64,000 nt of DNA, from positions 372,001 through 436,000 of the forward strand of contig NZ_JQEC01000011.1 in assembly GCF_000764185.1 (NCBI RefSeq). The letters are read 5' to 3'. Below are positions 56,147 to 64,000 of this stretch, piece after piece. The position numbers and the translations under genes are program-made. The first letter of the stretch is position 1; the number at the start of each line of letters is the position of its first letter. The stretch is from Colwellia psychrerythraea (GTDB lineage Bacteria; Pseudomonadota; Gammaproteobacteria; Enterobacterales; Alteromonadaceae). Below the pieces are notes generated by a model. The model did no database searches, was not told the DNA's origin, and saw only the letters and a program-made list of their open reading frames with translations.

Positions 56147-56521
56147 TTAGTTAGCACCCGTTGGTGGCGGTGGTGCATTTTCTTTATGCTCACCTGATAC
56201 TTCTTCATGACCATGAGCTTGAGGCGTAGTGTAACTACCATCTCTTGCTTTATTTGAACGAATAGGCGGTGGCGGCGCTGCTCTTACAAAACTATTTTCA
56301 TCAACCACAACCGTTTCTTGTTCACTATTTTTCTCACCAGTAACTATCACAGCTTTAGTTACGTTACTTGGCGAAGATGGCGGAGCCTTTACCTGAACAC
56401 TCTCAGATATTACTTGTTGTTGAGCTTTTGCCGACTCTACATCGTCACCTAAAAAACTATAACTAAAGGCAACGGCGACACCTACGATTAAACCAGCCGT
56501 TAACATTGTTGTTTTATTCAT
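56147..56521 (-). CDS. Small membrane-anchored, Pro-rich protein, hypothetical
   Basis: 124 residues from the ATG at 56521; upstream codons in the same frame look non-coding. One N-terminal membrane helix (MLTAGLIVGVAVAFSYSFLG) followed by a disordered periplasmic part with AAPPPPIRSNKARDG and APPPPTGAN. Not recognised. It lies between two secreted-protein genes but no link is visible. Confidence 0.55.
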   Translation of the reverse strand: MNKTTMLTAGLIVGVAVAFSYSFLGDDVESAKAQQQVISESVQVKAPPSSPSNVTKAVIVTGEKNSEQETVVVDENSFVRAAPPPPIRSNKARDGSYTTPQAHGHEEVSGEHKENAPPPPTGAN

Positions 56522-57050
56522 TTCAAACTCATTAAATGTATATTGAATACAATAAAGGTAACATACCCTAAAAGGCAATAACAAGGTGGTATTGATCAAA
56601 TTTAAATCGATTCGTTTGTTTTTAACCTAAAAAACGACTTCAATCATGAAAAACGTTAACTGAAAATTAATTAATTTAACATTTTTTTAATAAAAAAATC
56701 TGCGTTCACCTTAACTATTTATCCTTTATATACAGAGTATTACTCTTTTAAAAAAGCCATTTAACTAGCTTCCCCCCCAAATAACCTCTGTAAAAACACA
56801 AAAAAACTATGCTGATTTAGTGTACAAAAGATACTTTCTACAATATATTGCATACAATTATGTTTCATATTTGTTACATAAACATTTTTCATCGATACAT
56901 CAATAACTGAGATATCGAGAAAAATGTCAGCAATGCAATGCTAGCGCTTTTCTAGCGAGAAGAGTCATAAAGGCTCAACTAAAGAGTAACTTCAAAAAGT
57001 AAAAATAAATAATAAAATAGGAGGGGGTTGCATAGCCTTACTCCATAAAA
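56522..57050. other. Divergent promoter region of the Pro-rich gene and collagenase
   Basis: 529 bp, AT-rich. A very strong ribosome-site-like aggaggggg (57020-57028) stands 22 nt before the collagenase ATG; it could serve a tiny frame TTG...TAA (57029-57049) whose stop abuts the start, i.e. a possible leader, or be chance. Confidence 0.4.
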
Positions 57051-60000
57051 ATGGGACGACACATGTCAAATTCTGTTAAAAATAAATTACTCGCTGTTGC
57101 TACAGTACTTGGTGCTTTAGCATCAACTACGGCCAGCGCTAACGCACCAGTTCAATGTGGTAGCACAACCACATCAGGCGGGGCACTAGCCATAAACCAA
57201 ACACAATGTATATCGGGAAACGGTCTATATTTTTATATTGATGTTGATGCTGATAACACCGCATTAGAAATCAAAACGTCAGGTGGCACAGGTGAAGCTG
57301 ACATCTTAGTTAGCGATTATAGCTGGGCAACAAGCTCTAACCACACTCAACGTACATATAACGCAGGTACTGAAGAAACTGTTGCTGTTACTGCACGCGC
57401 CGGCCGTTTATATGTCAGTGTTTTTGGTATTCATGACCAAGTCACTCTAGATGTAATAGATGTTAATGCCGGTGGTACCACTCCAAACCCAGATCCAGGC
57501 ACAGGAAATCCAACACCATCTATGTGTGGCGGGCAAACACTAACGGGTTATACCTTAACATTAGAGTCACAAGAATGTATTTCAGGCAACGGTCAGTATT
57601 TTTACATCGACGTTGAAGCTGATAATACGCCACTAGTCATCGAAACTAAGAATGGCTCAGGTCAAGCTGACATTTATGTTAATACCGGTAACTGGGCAAC
57701 TCGCAGTGGCAATATTGCTTCTTCTGTAAGTGATGGCACTAACGAAACATTAAAAATAACGGCTAATGCTGGTCGCTTATATATCAGTGTATTTGGGCTT
57801 AATCAGGAAGTGAGCTTTAAAGTTAGCGCTGATAACGGCACTACTCCTAACCCTGATCCAGATCCAGGTACAGGTACTGGTAATATTCCAACCTTACCAG
57901 CTAACCCTGGCATGTGTGGCGCTGAAACGCCGGTTGAAGGTAGAGTGAATTTCAACCAAGTTGAATGTATCAACACTATAGCGGGCACTTCGTCATATGC
58001 TATCCATGTACCAGCAGACAATATTAATGTTGTTGTTTCAACGGGTGGCGGCTCTGGTGAATTTGACTTGTTAACTAGCCAACAAGGTTGGGCTACCTCA
58101 ACAAGTTACGATCATATATCAAACAATGTTGGTACTGACGAGTCAATTAGCTTTACTGCTAACAAAGGTTGGTTATACGTATCACTTGATGGTACTTCAG
58201 CTTCAGAAGTGAGCTTATTAGTAGCCATTGATCCAAAAGATATTCCTACTACGGGTGGTGGTTCAACCATTCCAGATGACGGTTTCCCAACAGATGCTAC
58301 ACGCTTTATTGGTTTAAACGGTGCGGCCTTAGTTGAGCGTATTGCTTTAACACACCCACAAAATGTTAGCCCTATTTATAACATGAGCGGACCTGATGCT
58401 ACAGCATTGTTCTCTGAAGCAAACATGATAGCTATTGCTAATGCAATTAACTCTCGTGCTTCATCTTATACTGGTGAAGATACTACTGGTTTAGAAGCGC
58501 TATTCTACTTCTTCCGTGGTGCGTTTTATGTGGAATTTGCTCATCCAACAGATATCGTTGACTATACGCCAGCAGTAAAAGCAAGTATCAAAACTGCTTT
58601 GCGCACTTTCTTTAACAACGGCAGTTCTTGGCTTGCAAGTGAAAGTAATGGTGGGGTATTAAAAGAAGCATTAATCAATGTTGATTCAGCAGGTTTAGGT
58701 GCTGACTTTAACGATATCACTTTACGTGTATTGAACGAATATAATGCTGACTGGGCATCAAGCTTCAACATGAACGCTGCTGCTAACTCGATATTCACCA
58801 CAATATTCCGCGCACAGTGGGATACAGATATGCGTGCATTGTACGCAACTGACCATGCGATACTAACAGCACTAAATAACTTCCAATCAAGCAAACGTCA
58901 CCTAATTGGTACTGATGCTGATTACGTATTATATAATGCTACCCGTGAACTTTCTCGTTTATACCATATCCCTGAGATGGAAGCGCAAGTTAAAGTTTAT
59001 GTGAAAAGTATGTTAGATAGCACAAGTAAGCTCGACAATACTAAGAAAATTTGGATAGGTGTTGCTAGCATGGCTGATTATTATGATCGTGCTGATTGTG
59101 GTTACTACAATATTTGTGGTTTTGCTTTTACCTTAGAACAAGAAACATTAGCCTTTAACTACAAATGTTCTGCTAGCTTAAAAATTCGAGCTCAACATAT
59201 GTATAACGATCAAGCAGCGTGGATTTGTCAAGTATTAGGTAACCAAGAAACAAACTTCCATAATATCTTAGGTACTGGTTATGTACCGGTTGCTGACGAT
59301 ACTAATGAAGCATTAGAACTAGTTATTTTTGATTCTTCAGAGGAATATAGTACCTATGCAGGCTTATTCTTCAATATGGATACCAACAATGGTGGTATGT
59401 ACTTAGAAGGTGCGCCAATCAATGCCAAAAACCAAGCACGTTTCATTGCTTATGAAGCTGCATGGATGAGACCTAACTTTCACGTTTGGAACTTACAGCA
59501 TGAATACGTGCATTATTTAGATGGTCGTTTCGATTTGTATGGTGATTTCTCTCTAGGTATGTCAGTTAATACGGTTTGGTGGTCTGAAGGCTTAGGAGAG
59601 TACATTTCTTATGGCGACGGTTATGCAAGTGCAGTTACTTTGGGTAAAACTCAAGCAGTTGCCTTATCTGAAATCTTCAAAAATAACTATGGCTCTGGTC
59701 AAGATCGTGTTTATCGTTGGGGTTATTTAGCAGTACGTTTCATGTTTGAAAAGCACAGAAATGATGTTAATCAAATATTGAACTTAACACGTAGTGGTCA
59801 ATACCCTGAATACCAAACATTTATCAATAATATTGGTACTTCATTCGATGCAGAATTTAATGACTGGTTAGTTAACGGCATCGTATTAGGTAACAGTAAT
59901 ATTGTTGAATTTGGTCCTAATGATACTGACTCAACTGCTTCTGGCACCGCTGGTAACTGGGCAGGTGAGCCGATTACAATCAGTACTGATTTTTCTCCAT

Positions 60001-60347
60001 GTATTGTTAATGTTCCAGCAAACAAACATGATGTAAACAATAATACTGTGACTATGAATCAAGTTGTTGAATGTATTAATTCATCAGGTGGTGGTGCATC
60101 GTTTATTGTTCGTAACGACGGCAACTTAGCTACCCGCTTTGAATTAAGAACGACTGGCGGCTGGGGTAATGCAGACATAATGTATAAAGCTGGTGGCTGG
60201 CCTACGGCTCAAGACAACAACGGTTATGCTAATGGTGATGGTAACTTTGATAGTTTAATTGTTGAATTAGACCCTACTGCTTACTGGCACTATATTACCC
60301 TTAAAGGTGAATTTGGTGGCGTTAGATTGAGCATTAATGCGCAGTAA
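57051..60347 (+). CDS. Microbial collagenase (peptidase M9) with N-terminal PPC-like repeats
   Basis: 1098 residues; the ATG at 57063 is an alternative start giving MSNSVKNKLLAVATVLGALA as signal peptide. Three PPC-like beta domains of about 110 residues come first (about 30-140, 157-265, 285-395; shared pattern Cys-x-SGNG-YFYIDV-AD, GEADI, GRLYVSVFG), then the M9 region: N-terminal part (RFIGLNGAALVERIALTHPQ) and the catalytic zinc site HEYVH (His817, His821) with the late ligand in EGLGEY (about 845). A fourth PPC-like domain (about 985-1098) ends the protein. Vibrio-type collagenases carry such domains at the C-terminus only. Secreted; likely digests collagen or gelatin-like peptides. Confidence 0.93.
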   Translation: MGRHMSNSVKNKLLAVATVLGALASTTASANAPVQCGSTTTSGGALAINQTQCISGNGLYFYIDVDADNTALEIKTSGGTGEADILVSDYSWATSSNHTQRTYNAGTEETVAVTARAGRLYVSVFGIHDQVTLDVIDVNAGGTTPNPDPGTGNPTPSMCGGQTLTGYTLTLESQECISGNGQYFYIDVEADNTPLVIETKNGSGQADIYVNTGNWATRSGNIASSVSDGTNETLKITANAGRLYISVFGLNQEVSFKVSADNGTTPNPDPDPGTGTGNIPTLPANPGMCGAETPVEGRVNFNQVECINTIAGTSSYAIHVPADNINVVVSTGGGSGEFDLLTSQQGWATSTSYDHISNNVGTDESISFTANKGWLYVSLDGTSASEVSLLVAIDPKDIPTTGGGSTIPDDGFPTDATRFIGLNGAALVERIALTHPQNVSPIYNMSGPDATALFSEANMIAIANAINSRASSYTGEDTTGLEALFYFFRGAFYVEFAHPTDIVDYTPAVKASIKTALRTFFNNGSSWLASESNGGVLKEALINVDSAGLGADFNDITLRVLNEYNADWASSFNMNAAANSIFTTIFRAQWDTDMRALYATDHAILTALNNFQSSKRHLIGTDADYVLYNATRELSRLYHIPEMEAQVKVYVKSMLDSTSKLDNTKKIWIGVASMADYYDRADCGYYNICGFAFTLEQETLAFNYKCSASLKIRAQHMYNDQAAWICQVLGNQETNFHNILGTGYVPVADDTNEALELVIFDSSEEYSTYAGLFFNMDTNNGGMYLEGAPINAKNQARFIAYEAAWMRPNFHVWNLQHEYVHYLDGRFDLYGDFSLGMSVNTVWWSEGLGEYISYGDGYASAVTLGKTQAVALSEIFKNNYGSGQDRVYRWGYLAVRFMFEKHRNDVNQILNLTRSGQYPEYQTFINNIGTSFDAEFNDWLVNGIVLGNSNIVEFGPNDTDSTASGTAGNWAGEPITISTDFSPCIVNVPANKHDVNNNTVTMNQVVECINSSGGGASFIVRNDGNLATRFELRTTGGWGNADIMYKAGGWPTAQDNNGYANGDGNFDSLIVELDPTAYWHYITLKGEFGGVRLSINAQ

Positions 60348-60859
60348 TTACTTTTTTAATTACCCTTATTAACGGCGTAGTTTTAAAGCCAATACTAAGC
60401 AAGTAAATTAACAAAGTGTGCTTTTACTAGAAATATTTATTAAATGCACTTTCAAAAGGCCTTAAGATTTTATTATCTTAGGGCTTTTTTTTGATGTTAA
60501 TAACATCAAAAAAATAGCGCTAGCCACTTTAATGGTTGATGACTCAAGGGCAACATTCACGGTCCTCGTTTGATTAACAACAATCAGTTAATCTTTTAAG
60601 CAACCTCTGTGCTAAATCCTAGAACTACTTTCCTGAGCTAGTGACCTGAATTAATACCTTAATTAATACCTTGAACTAATACCTCAAATTAATGCATTGA
60701 GTTAACTGCTTGAAATTAATTGAATACAATATATTGCAAGCCCTCTGCCTTTATGAGATATTTTATTTTTGTACAATAAATAGCAAAAATTATTTTAAAG
60801 GAGATATTGTTAGCTGGAGTTCGATTTAATACTAATAATAACTACCTAAAGGTAAGTCA
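60348..60859. other. Collagenase downstream region
   Basis: 512 bp. Terminator at 60459-60488, a second stem gatgtta / taacatc (60493-60507), and a run of degenerate ttaatacctt(g)aa repeats (about 60648-60715). The chemoreceptor promoter must lie in the last 100 bp. Confidence 0.5.
60459..60488 (+). terminator. Terminator of the collagenase gene
   Basis: gccttaagat / atcttagggc stem (one wobble pair) with a short loop and T8. Confidence 0.85.
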
Positions 60860-62845
60860 ATGTCAAAAAGTATCCGCTCAAAGTTTCTTCTTTATGTATC
60901 TGGTGGTGTTAGTTTAGCCCTAGTGCTAGCCGCTATATTTATCATTAGCCAAGTGAGTAACCGCACTGAGCAGCAAGTTAATAAAACCCTGCAGGCTGCA
61001 GTGCAACTAGAAGCAAATAAAATTCAAACCTTTGTTGATAAACAAGTTAGAGGTTTAGAAGGTTTTTTTCGCATCCCCTCACTTATTAGTTGGGTTGATA
61101 ACCACAAAAGTTTTTTAACGGATAAATCCACCGCTGACTATCAACTTTTTTTACAAACTCTTAAAGGTGAATCTAGCTCTGATCCTTATACAAAATCAGT
61201 GTTCTTTGGCTCAGAGCACACAGGTGAATACCTTGATGAACATGGTGTATATAAACAAGGCGATTACGATGTTAGAACCAGGCAGTGGTATAAGGATTTA
61301 AAGCAGCAACAAAAATGGACCATGTCAGACGTTGAGCTACACCCTGCTGATAATTATATCTATACAGCAATTAACATCCCTATATTTAACTTTGACGGTG
61401 ACTTTATTGGTGTCGGTGGTGCTGATATTTTGATTGATAGCATTGCCGAATTTGTCGATCAAGCCAAATATCAGGGCGAAGGCACCGCATTCCTGATGAC
61501 TCAAGATGGCAAAGTTATCTATTTTCCGCTTAAAAATGGCAAAATAGCCCATAACCAAGTTATCGCTGAATTAGATGAACAACAAGGATATGCAGGTTTT
61601 GATAACTTGGCCAAGCTTGCCAAGAAAAATCTACAGGGTGTTTCTGAAATTAGCCTCAATGGCGAAGCTCAAATTGTTGCTTATCAGTCTATTCAAGATG
61701 ATAAACCTCAAATGCATTGGGTAATTGGCCTTATGGTCGCAAAAGACACTGTTTATAGTCCTCTTTACAATACCATTAAACTCTCTATTTTTATTGTTAT
61801 AGCCTTGATAGCCATCGTAAGTATTATTATTTCTCTAGTGGCAAAATCAGTTACTAAACCACTAACAGAGTTACATGATGCCATGATCAATGTTGCCAGC
61901 GGCCAAGGGGACTTAACAAAGCGAATTACTGTAAAAACAAATGATGAAATAGGTGAACTTGCCAATGCTTTCAACCAGTTTACCGAGCAAATCCATGACT
62001 TAGTTACCGATATTAGCCAGATGTCAGATAAACTTAACCACTCTATTCATAGTGTTGGTGAATTAACGAAAAAGTCATCTTTTAAAATAGCCGACTCTAG
62101 AAATGACGTTGCCAGCGCTAGTGGTAATATTGCCGAGATGAGCAGTGCTGCTAAAGAGATAAGCACAACAGCGCAATCTGCCGATGAACAAGTTACCGAC
62201 GCTTGCCAGATAACTCAGCAGGGAAAATCACTTATTGGTTCAACCGTTACCATTATGCAAGAAGCTCAGCAACAAATACAACATACGGTGTCTGTTATTG
62301 CGCAGCTTAAAGAAGATAGCGAATCCATTAGTAATGTTGTTGAAGTTATTGAGAGCATAGCATCACAAACCAACCTTTTAGCTCTCAATGCTGCTATTGA
62401 AGCAGCACGTGCGGGGGAAAATGGCAGAGGTTTTGCAGTAGTGGCTGATGAAGTAAGAACACTGGCCAGTAGAACTCAACAGTCAACCGACAGTATTCAA
62501 AAAATGATAAACAACTTACAAACGAGTGCATCGACTGCAGAGCAAGTTATTTTGACTAACCAAACACAGTTTAGCCAAACTGTTCAGCAAGTTAATGAAG
62601 TTGATACAATTTTAACTAAGATAGACACTACCATTGATAGCGCCAGAGAGCTCAATGTTACCATTAACAAACTTACCGAACACCAAGATGTTTTGTCTGA
62701 GCAAATGACTTCTATTATGGGCAGTATTGATGAATTCGCCGAGTCTGCCACTACCGATTCATCAACAGTTAATGAGCACGTACTCACTATTGAGAGTAAC
62801 TGTCAGTCTCTTGATAAATTAGTAAAGCGCTTTAAGATAGCTTAA
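60860..62845 (+). CDS. Methyl-accepting chemotaxis protein with dCache sensor domain
   Basis: 661 residues. Membrane helix 1 (about 9-29), periplasmic double-Cache domain (about 35-300; dCache pattern in [15 protein letters not shown] and the membrane-distal pocket [19 protein letters not shown]), helix 2 (about 308-330), HAMP (about 332-386, [20 protein letters not shown]), then the signalling domain with the hairpin tip [20 protein letters not shown] and [16 protein letters not shown]. The DxxTxxWY-like dCache core is the type that often binds amino acids, but this one is not proven to. AAGG ribosome site upstream. Single gene with a strong terminator. Confidence 0.93.
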   Translation: MSKSIRSKFLLYVSGGVSLALVLAAIFIISQVSNRTEQQVNKTLQAAVQLEANKIQTFVDKQVRGLEGFFRIPSLISWVDNHKSFLTDKSTADYQLFLQTLKGESSSDPYTKSVFFGSEHTGEYLDEHGVYKQGDYDVRTRQWYKDLKQQQKWTMSDVELHPADNYIYTAINIPIFNFDGDFIGVGGADILIDSIAEFVDQAKYQGEGTAFLMTQDGKVIYFPLKNGKIAHNQVIAELDEQQGYAGFDNLAKLAKKNLQGVSEISLNGEAQIVAYQSIQDDKPQMHWVIGLMVAKDTVYSPLYNTIKLSIFIVIALIAIVSIIISLVAKSVTKPLTELHDAMINVASGQGDLTKRITVKTNDEIGELANAFNQFTEQIHDLVTDISQMSDKLNHSIHSVGELTKKSSFKIADSRNDVASASGNIAEMSSAAKEISTTAQSADEQVTDACQITQQGKSLIGSTVTIMQEAQQQIQHTVSVIAQLKEDSESISNVVEVIESIASQTNLLALNAAIEAARAGENGRGFAVVADEVRTLASRTQQSTDSIQKMINNLQTSASTAEQVILTNQTQFSQTVQQVNEVDTILTKIDTTIDSARELNVTINKLTEHQDVLSEQMTSIMGSIDEFAESATTDSSTVNEHVLTIESNCQSLDKLVKRFKIA

Positions 62846-62920
62846 TCATAAGGGCCTTAATGATAAGGTTCATTTTTAACTCTTCATTAGCAGTGACTAT
62901 TATTATGTATTGTCCTAAAC

Positions 62921-62952
62921 CAAAAAGCAGCTATTAATAGCTGCTTTTTTTA
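62921..62952. terminator. Bidirectional terminator between MCP and permease genes
   Basis: aaaaagcagctatta / atagctgctttttt; long stem with A5 and T8 flanks. Confidence 0.9.
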
Positions 62953-62972
62953 TGGTATTACTGTGCTGACTT

Positions 62973-64000
62973 TTAGGTGTTTAGCAATGCTCTTTTTGCA
63001 GTTAATTTTAAGACCAGCAATCTCACTAACAAGAGTACCAGAATAAAAGCAAAAGTTTGTGATAGCCAAGTAGGCAGCACTTCATGATGTTCACCTAACA
63101 TAGGTGCTACTTCAATATTATAATGTTCTACTAAAAAGTCAGTGATAAAACCAAAGATTATTGCAACCCCAATAACGCCTGTTAGATATGAGACAACAGC
63201 GCGCTTACCCAGTTCACTTGCTACCACCCCTAAGGTGGCAATATTAGTAGCAGGCCCTGCTAACATAAAGACCAGCACAGCACCGGGTGAGACACCTGAC
63301 AATAACAAACCTGCAGCAATAGGTGTTGAAGCTGTCGCACAAACGTACATTGGAATCGAAATTAAAATCACCACAACCATGGCTAATATGCCACTGCCCC
63401 ACTGGCTGAAAAAGCTTAACGGCACATAAGTTTGCACAATGGCGGCAAACCCTAAACCTATCAATAGCCAGATTGCAGTATCACTTAACAGCTTGGTACA
63501 ACTGAAAGCGATAGCTTGTTTTAATTTGGTAAAAAATGACGCCTCTTGATGTTCAGCTGTATTAATATCACAGCAGCTGTCTGCTGGTGCAGTTTCTGAT
63601 TGTTCAATTTTTCCTGATGACTCTTTAACTTCCACTGCCGGTTTTGAGCAGCAACTTGTTTGTTCACTCTTATTCTCAACAAGAATAGTTTTTTTGAACT
63701 CTGAGCCAGTAGCACAACAAGATGAACCCTGCTCTTTTCCTACTGATTTACTGTCACAGCAAGACTGCTCATTTTTTTGTTTCTCATCTTGAACTCTATT
63801 TCTTCGTTCATCGCTATCACCTTCTTTATCTCGACCAACCAATACACCCGCGACTATGGCACTAGTTATGGCGGCAATAGGTCTGATAATAGCCATAAAA
63901 GGACCAAGTAAAACATACGATACCGAGATTGAGTCCACTCCAGTTTCAGGAGTAGAAACCAAAAATGCCGTGGTAGCACTTTTAGAGGCGCCGGAGCGCC
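62973..64000 (-). CDS. SO_0444-family Cu/Zn efflux permease, C-terminal part (partial)
   Basis: The frame runs through base 64000, so the N-terminus is outside; no start is called. The visible 342 codons begin with GASKSATTAFLVSTPETGVD, the first permease repeat (PF03773 type), and the second repeat contains MYVCATASTPIAAGLLLSG and AGPATNIATLGV. Between them is a 100-residue cytoplasmic loop with four Cys-Cys pairs (SCCDSKS, SCCATGS, SCCSKPA, SCCDINT), evident metal-binding sites. Six or more helices in view. Likely exports soft metal ions; SO_0444 relatives are linked to Cu/Zn, the ion here is inference. Confidence 0.88.
   Translation of the reverse strand, partial: RSGASKSATTAFLVSTPETGVDSISVSYVLLGPFMAIIRPIAAITSAIVAGVLVGRDKEGDSDERRNRVQDEKQKNEQSCCDSKSVGKEQGSSCCATGSEFKKTILVENKSEQTSCCSKPAVEVKESSGKIEQSETAPADSCCDINTAEHQEASFFTKLKQAIAFSCTKLLSDTAIWLLIGLGFAAIVQTYVPLSFFSQWGSGILAMVVVILISIPMYVCATASTPIAAGLLLSGVSPGAVLVFMLAGPATNIATLGVVASELGKRAVVSYLTGVIGVAIIFGFITDFLVEHYNIEVAPMLGEHHEVLPTWLSQTFAFILVLLLVRLLVLKLTAKRALLNT

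Noticed and set aside
1..64000. CRISPR array, prophage, rRNA operon, insertion sequence
   Set aside because: No regularly spaced repeats with unique spacers, no phage structural genes, no rRNA sequence and no transposase frame were seen.

Overview
The window is AT-rich, densely coded gammaproteobacterial DNA. Gene content and order (pdxB-asd-fimV-truA, fabB/mnmC, recN-bamE-rnfH-ratA-smpB-ssrA, a group-2 mrp/pha operon) and the set of secreted proteases point to a marine member of the Alteromonadales, most likely Colwellia or a close relative. The genus is inferred from protein recognition only; no search was run.

Layout. 1-8.2 kb (minus strand): truA (cut by the window edge), a 1207-aa FimV/HubP polar hub protein with 13 tandem acidic repeats, asd, pdxB and fabB; the fabB promoter carries FadR-like and FabR-like sites. 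8.4-12.6 kb: mnmC, yfcL, a COG3199 NAD-kinase-like gene and epmC. 12.9-16.9 kb: a curli locus (csgD on plus; csgG, csgF, csgE and one very large curlin on minus) with a terminator between the curlin and csgEFG. 17.6-20.1 kb: a secreted subtilase. 20.3-26.2 kb: a six-gene Mrp Na+/H+ antiporter operon with fused A and B subunits, divergent from an Lrp-family regulator. 27-32.8 kb: a small outer-membrane barrel protein and the grpE / thioredoxin-like / dnaK / dnaJ heat-shock block, with clear sigma-32-type promoters before grpE and dnaK. 32.9-40.6 kb: nadK, a DUF547 protein, recN behind a LexA box, bamE, rnfH, ratA, smpB and tmRNA.

40.6-49.2 kb is the accessory part. The tmRNA 3' end and about 140 bp of flank are repeated 4.54 kb downstream, which outlines an integrative element at ssrA that has no integrase inside. 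It holds a beta-lactamase-fold protein, a beta-barrel protein, gene remnants and a dispersed repeat family with another copy just beyond the element. Next come a solute-binding-like protein, an orphan 242-aa protein with a Cys/His pair spaced as in CNF1-type deamidases, and a two-gene operon of a nuclease-fold protein lacking the catalytic His plus a membrane protein.

49.7-64 kb returns to a marine heterotroph theme: an N-formylglutamate-amidohydrolase-like exoprotein, glutaminase, a trypsin-like protease with PKD and PPC domains, an M9 collagenase with PPC-like domains at its N-terminus, a dCache chemoreceptor and a metal permease with CC motifs that is cut by the window end. Secreted proteolysis, glutamine use, amino-acid-type sensing and Na+ homeostasis fit a protein-degrading, surface-attached marine lifestyle; curli and the polar hub fit attachment and cell-pole organisation.
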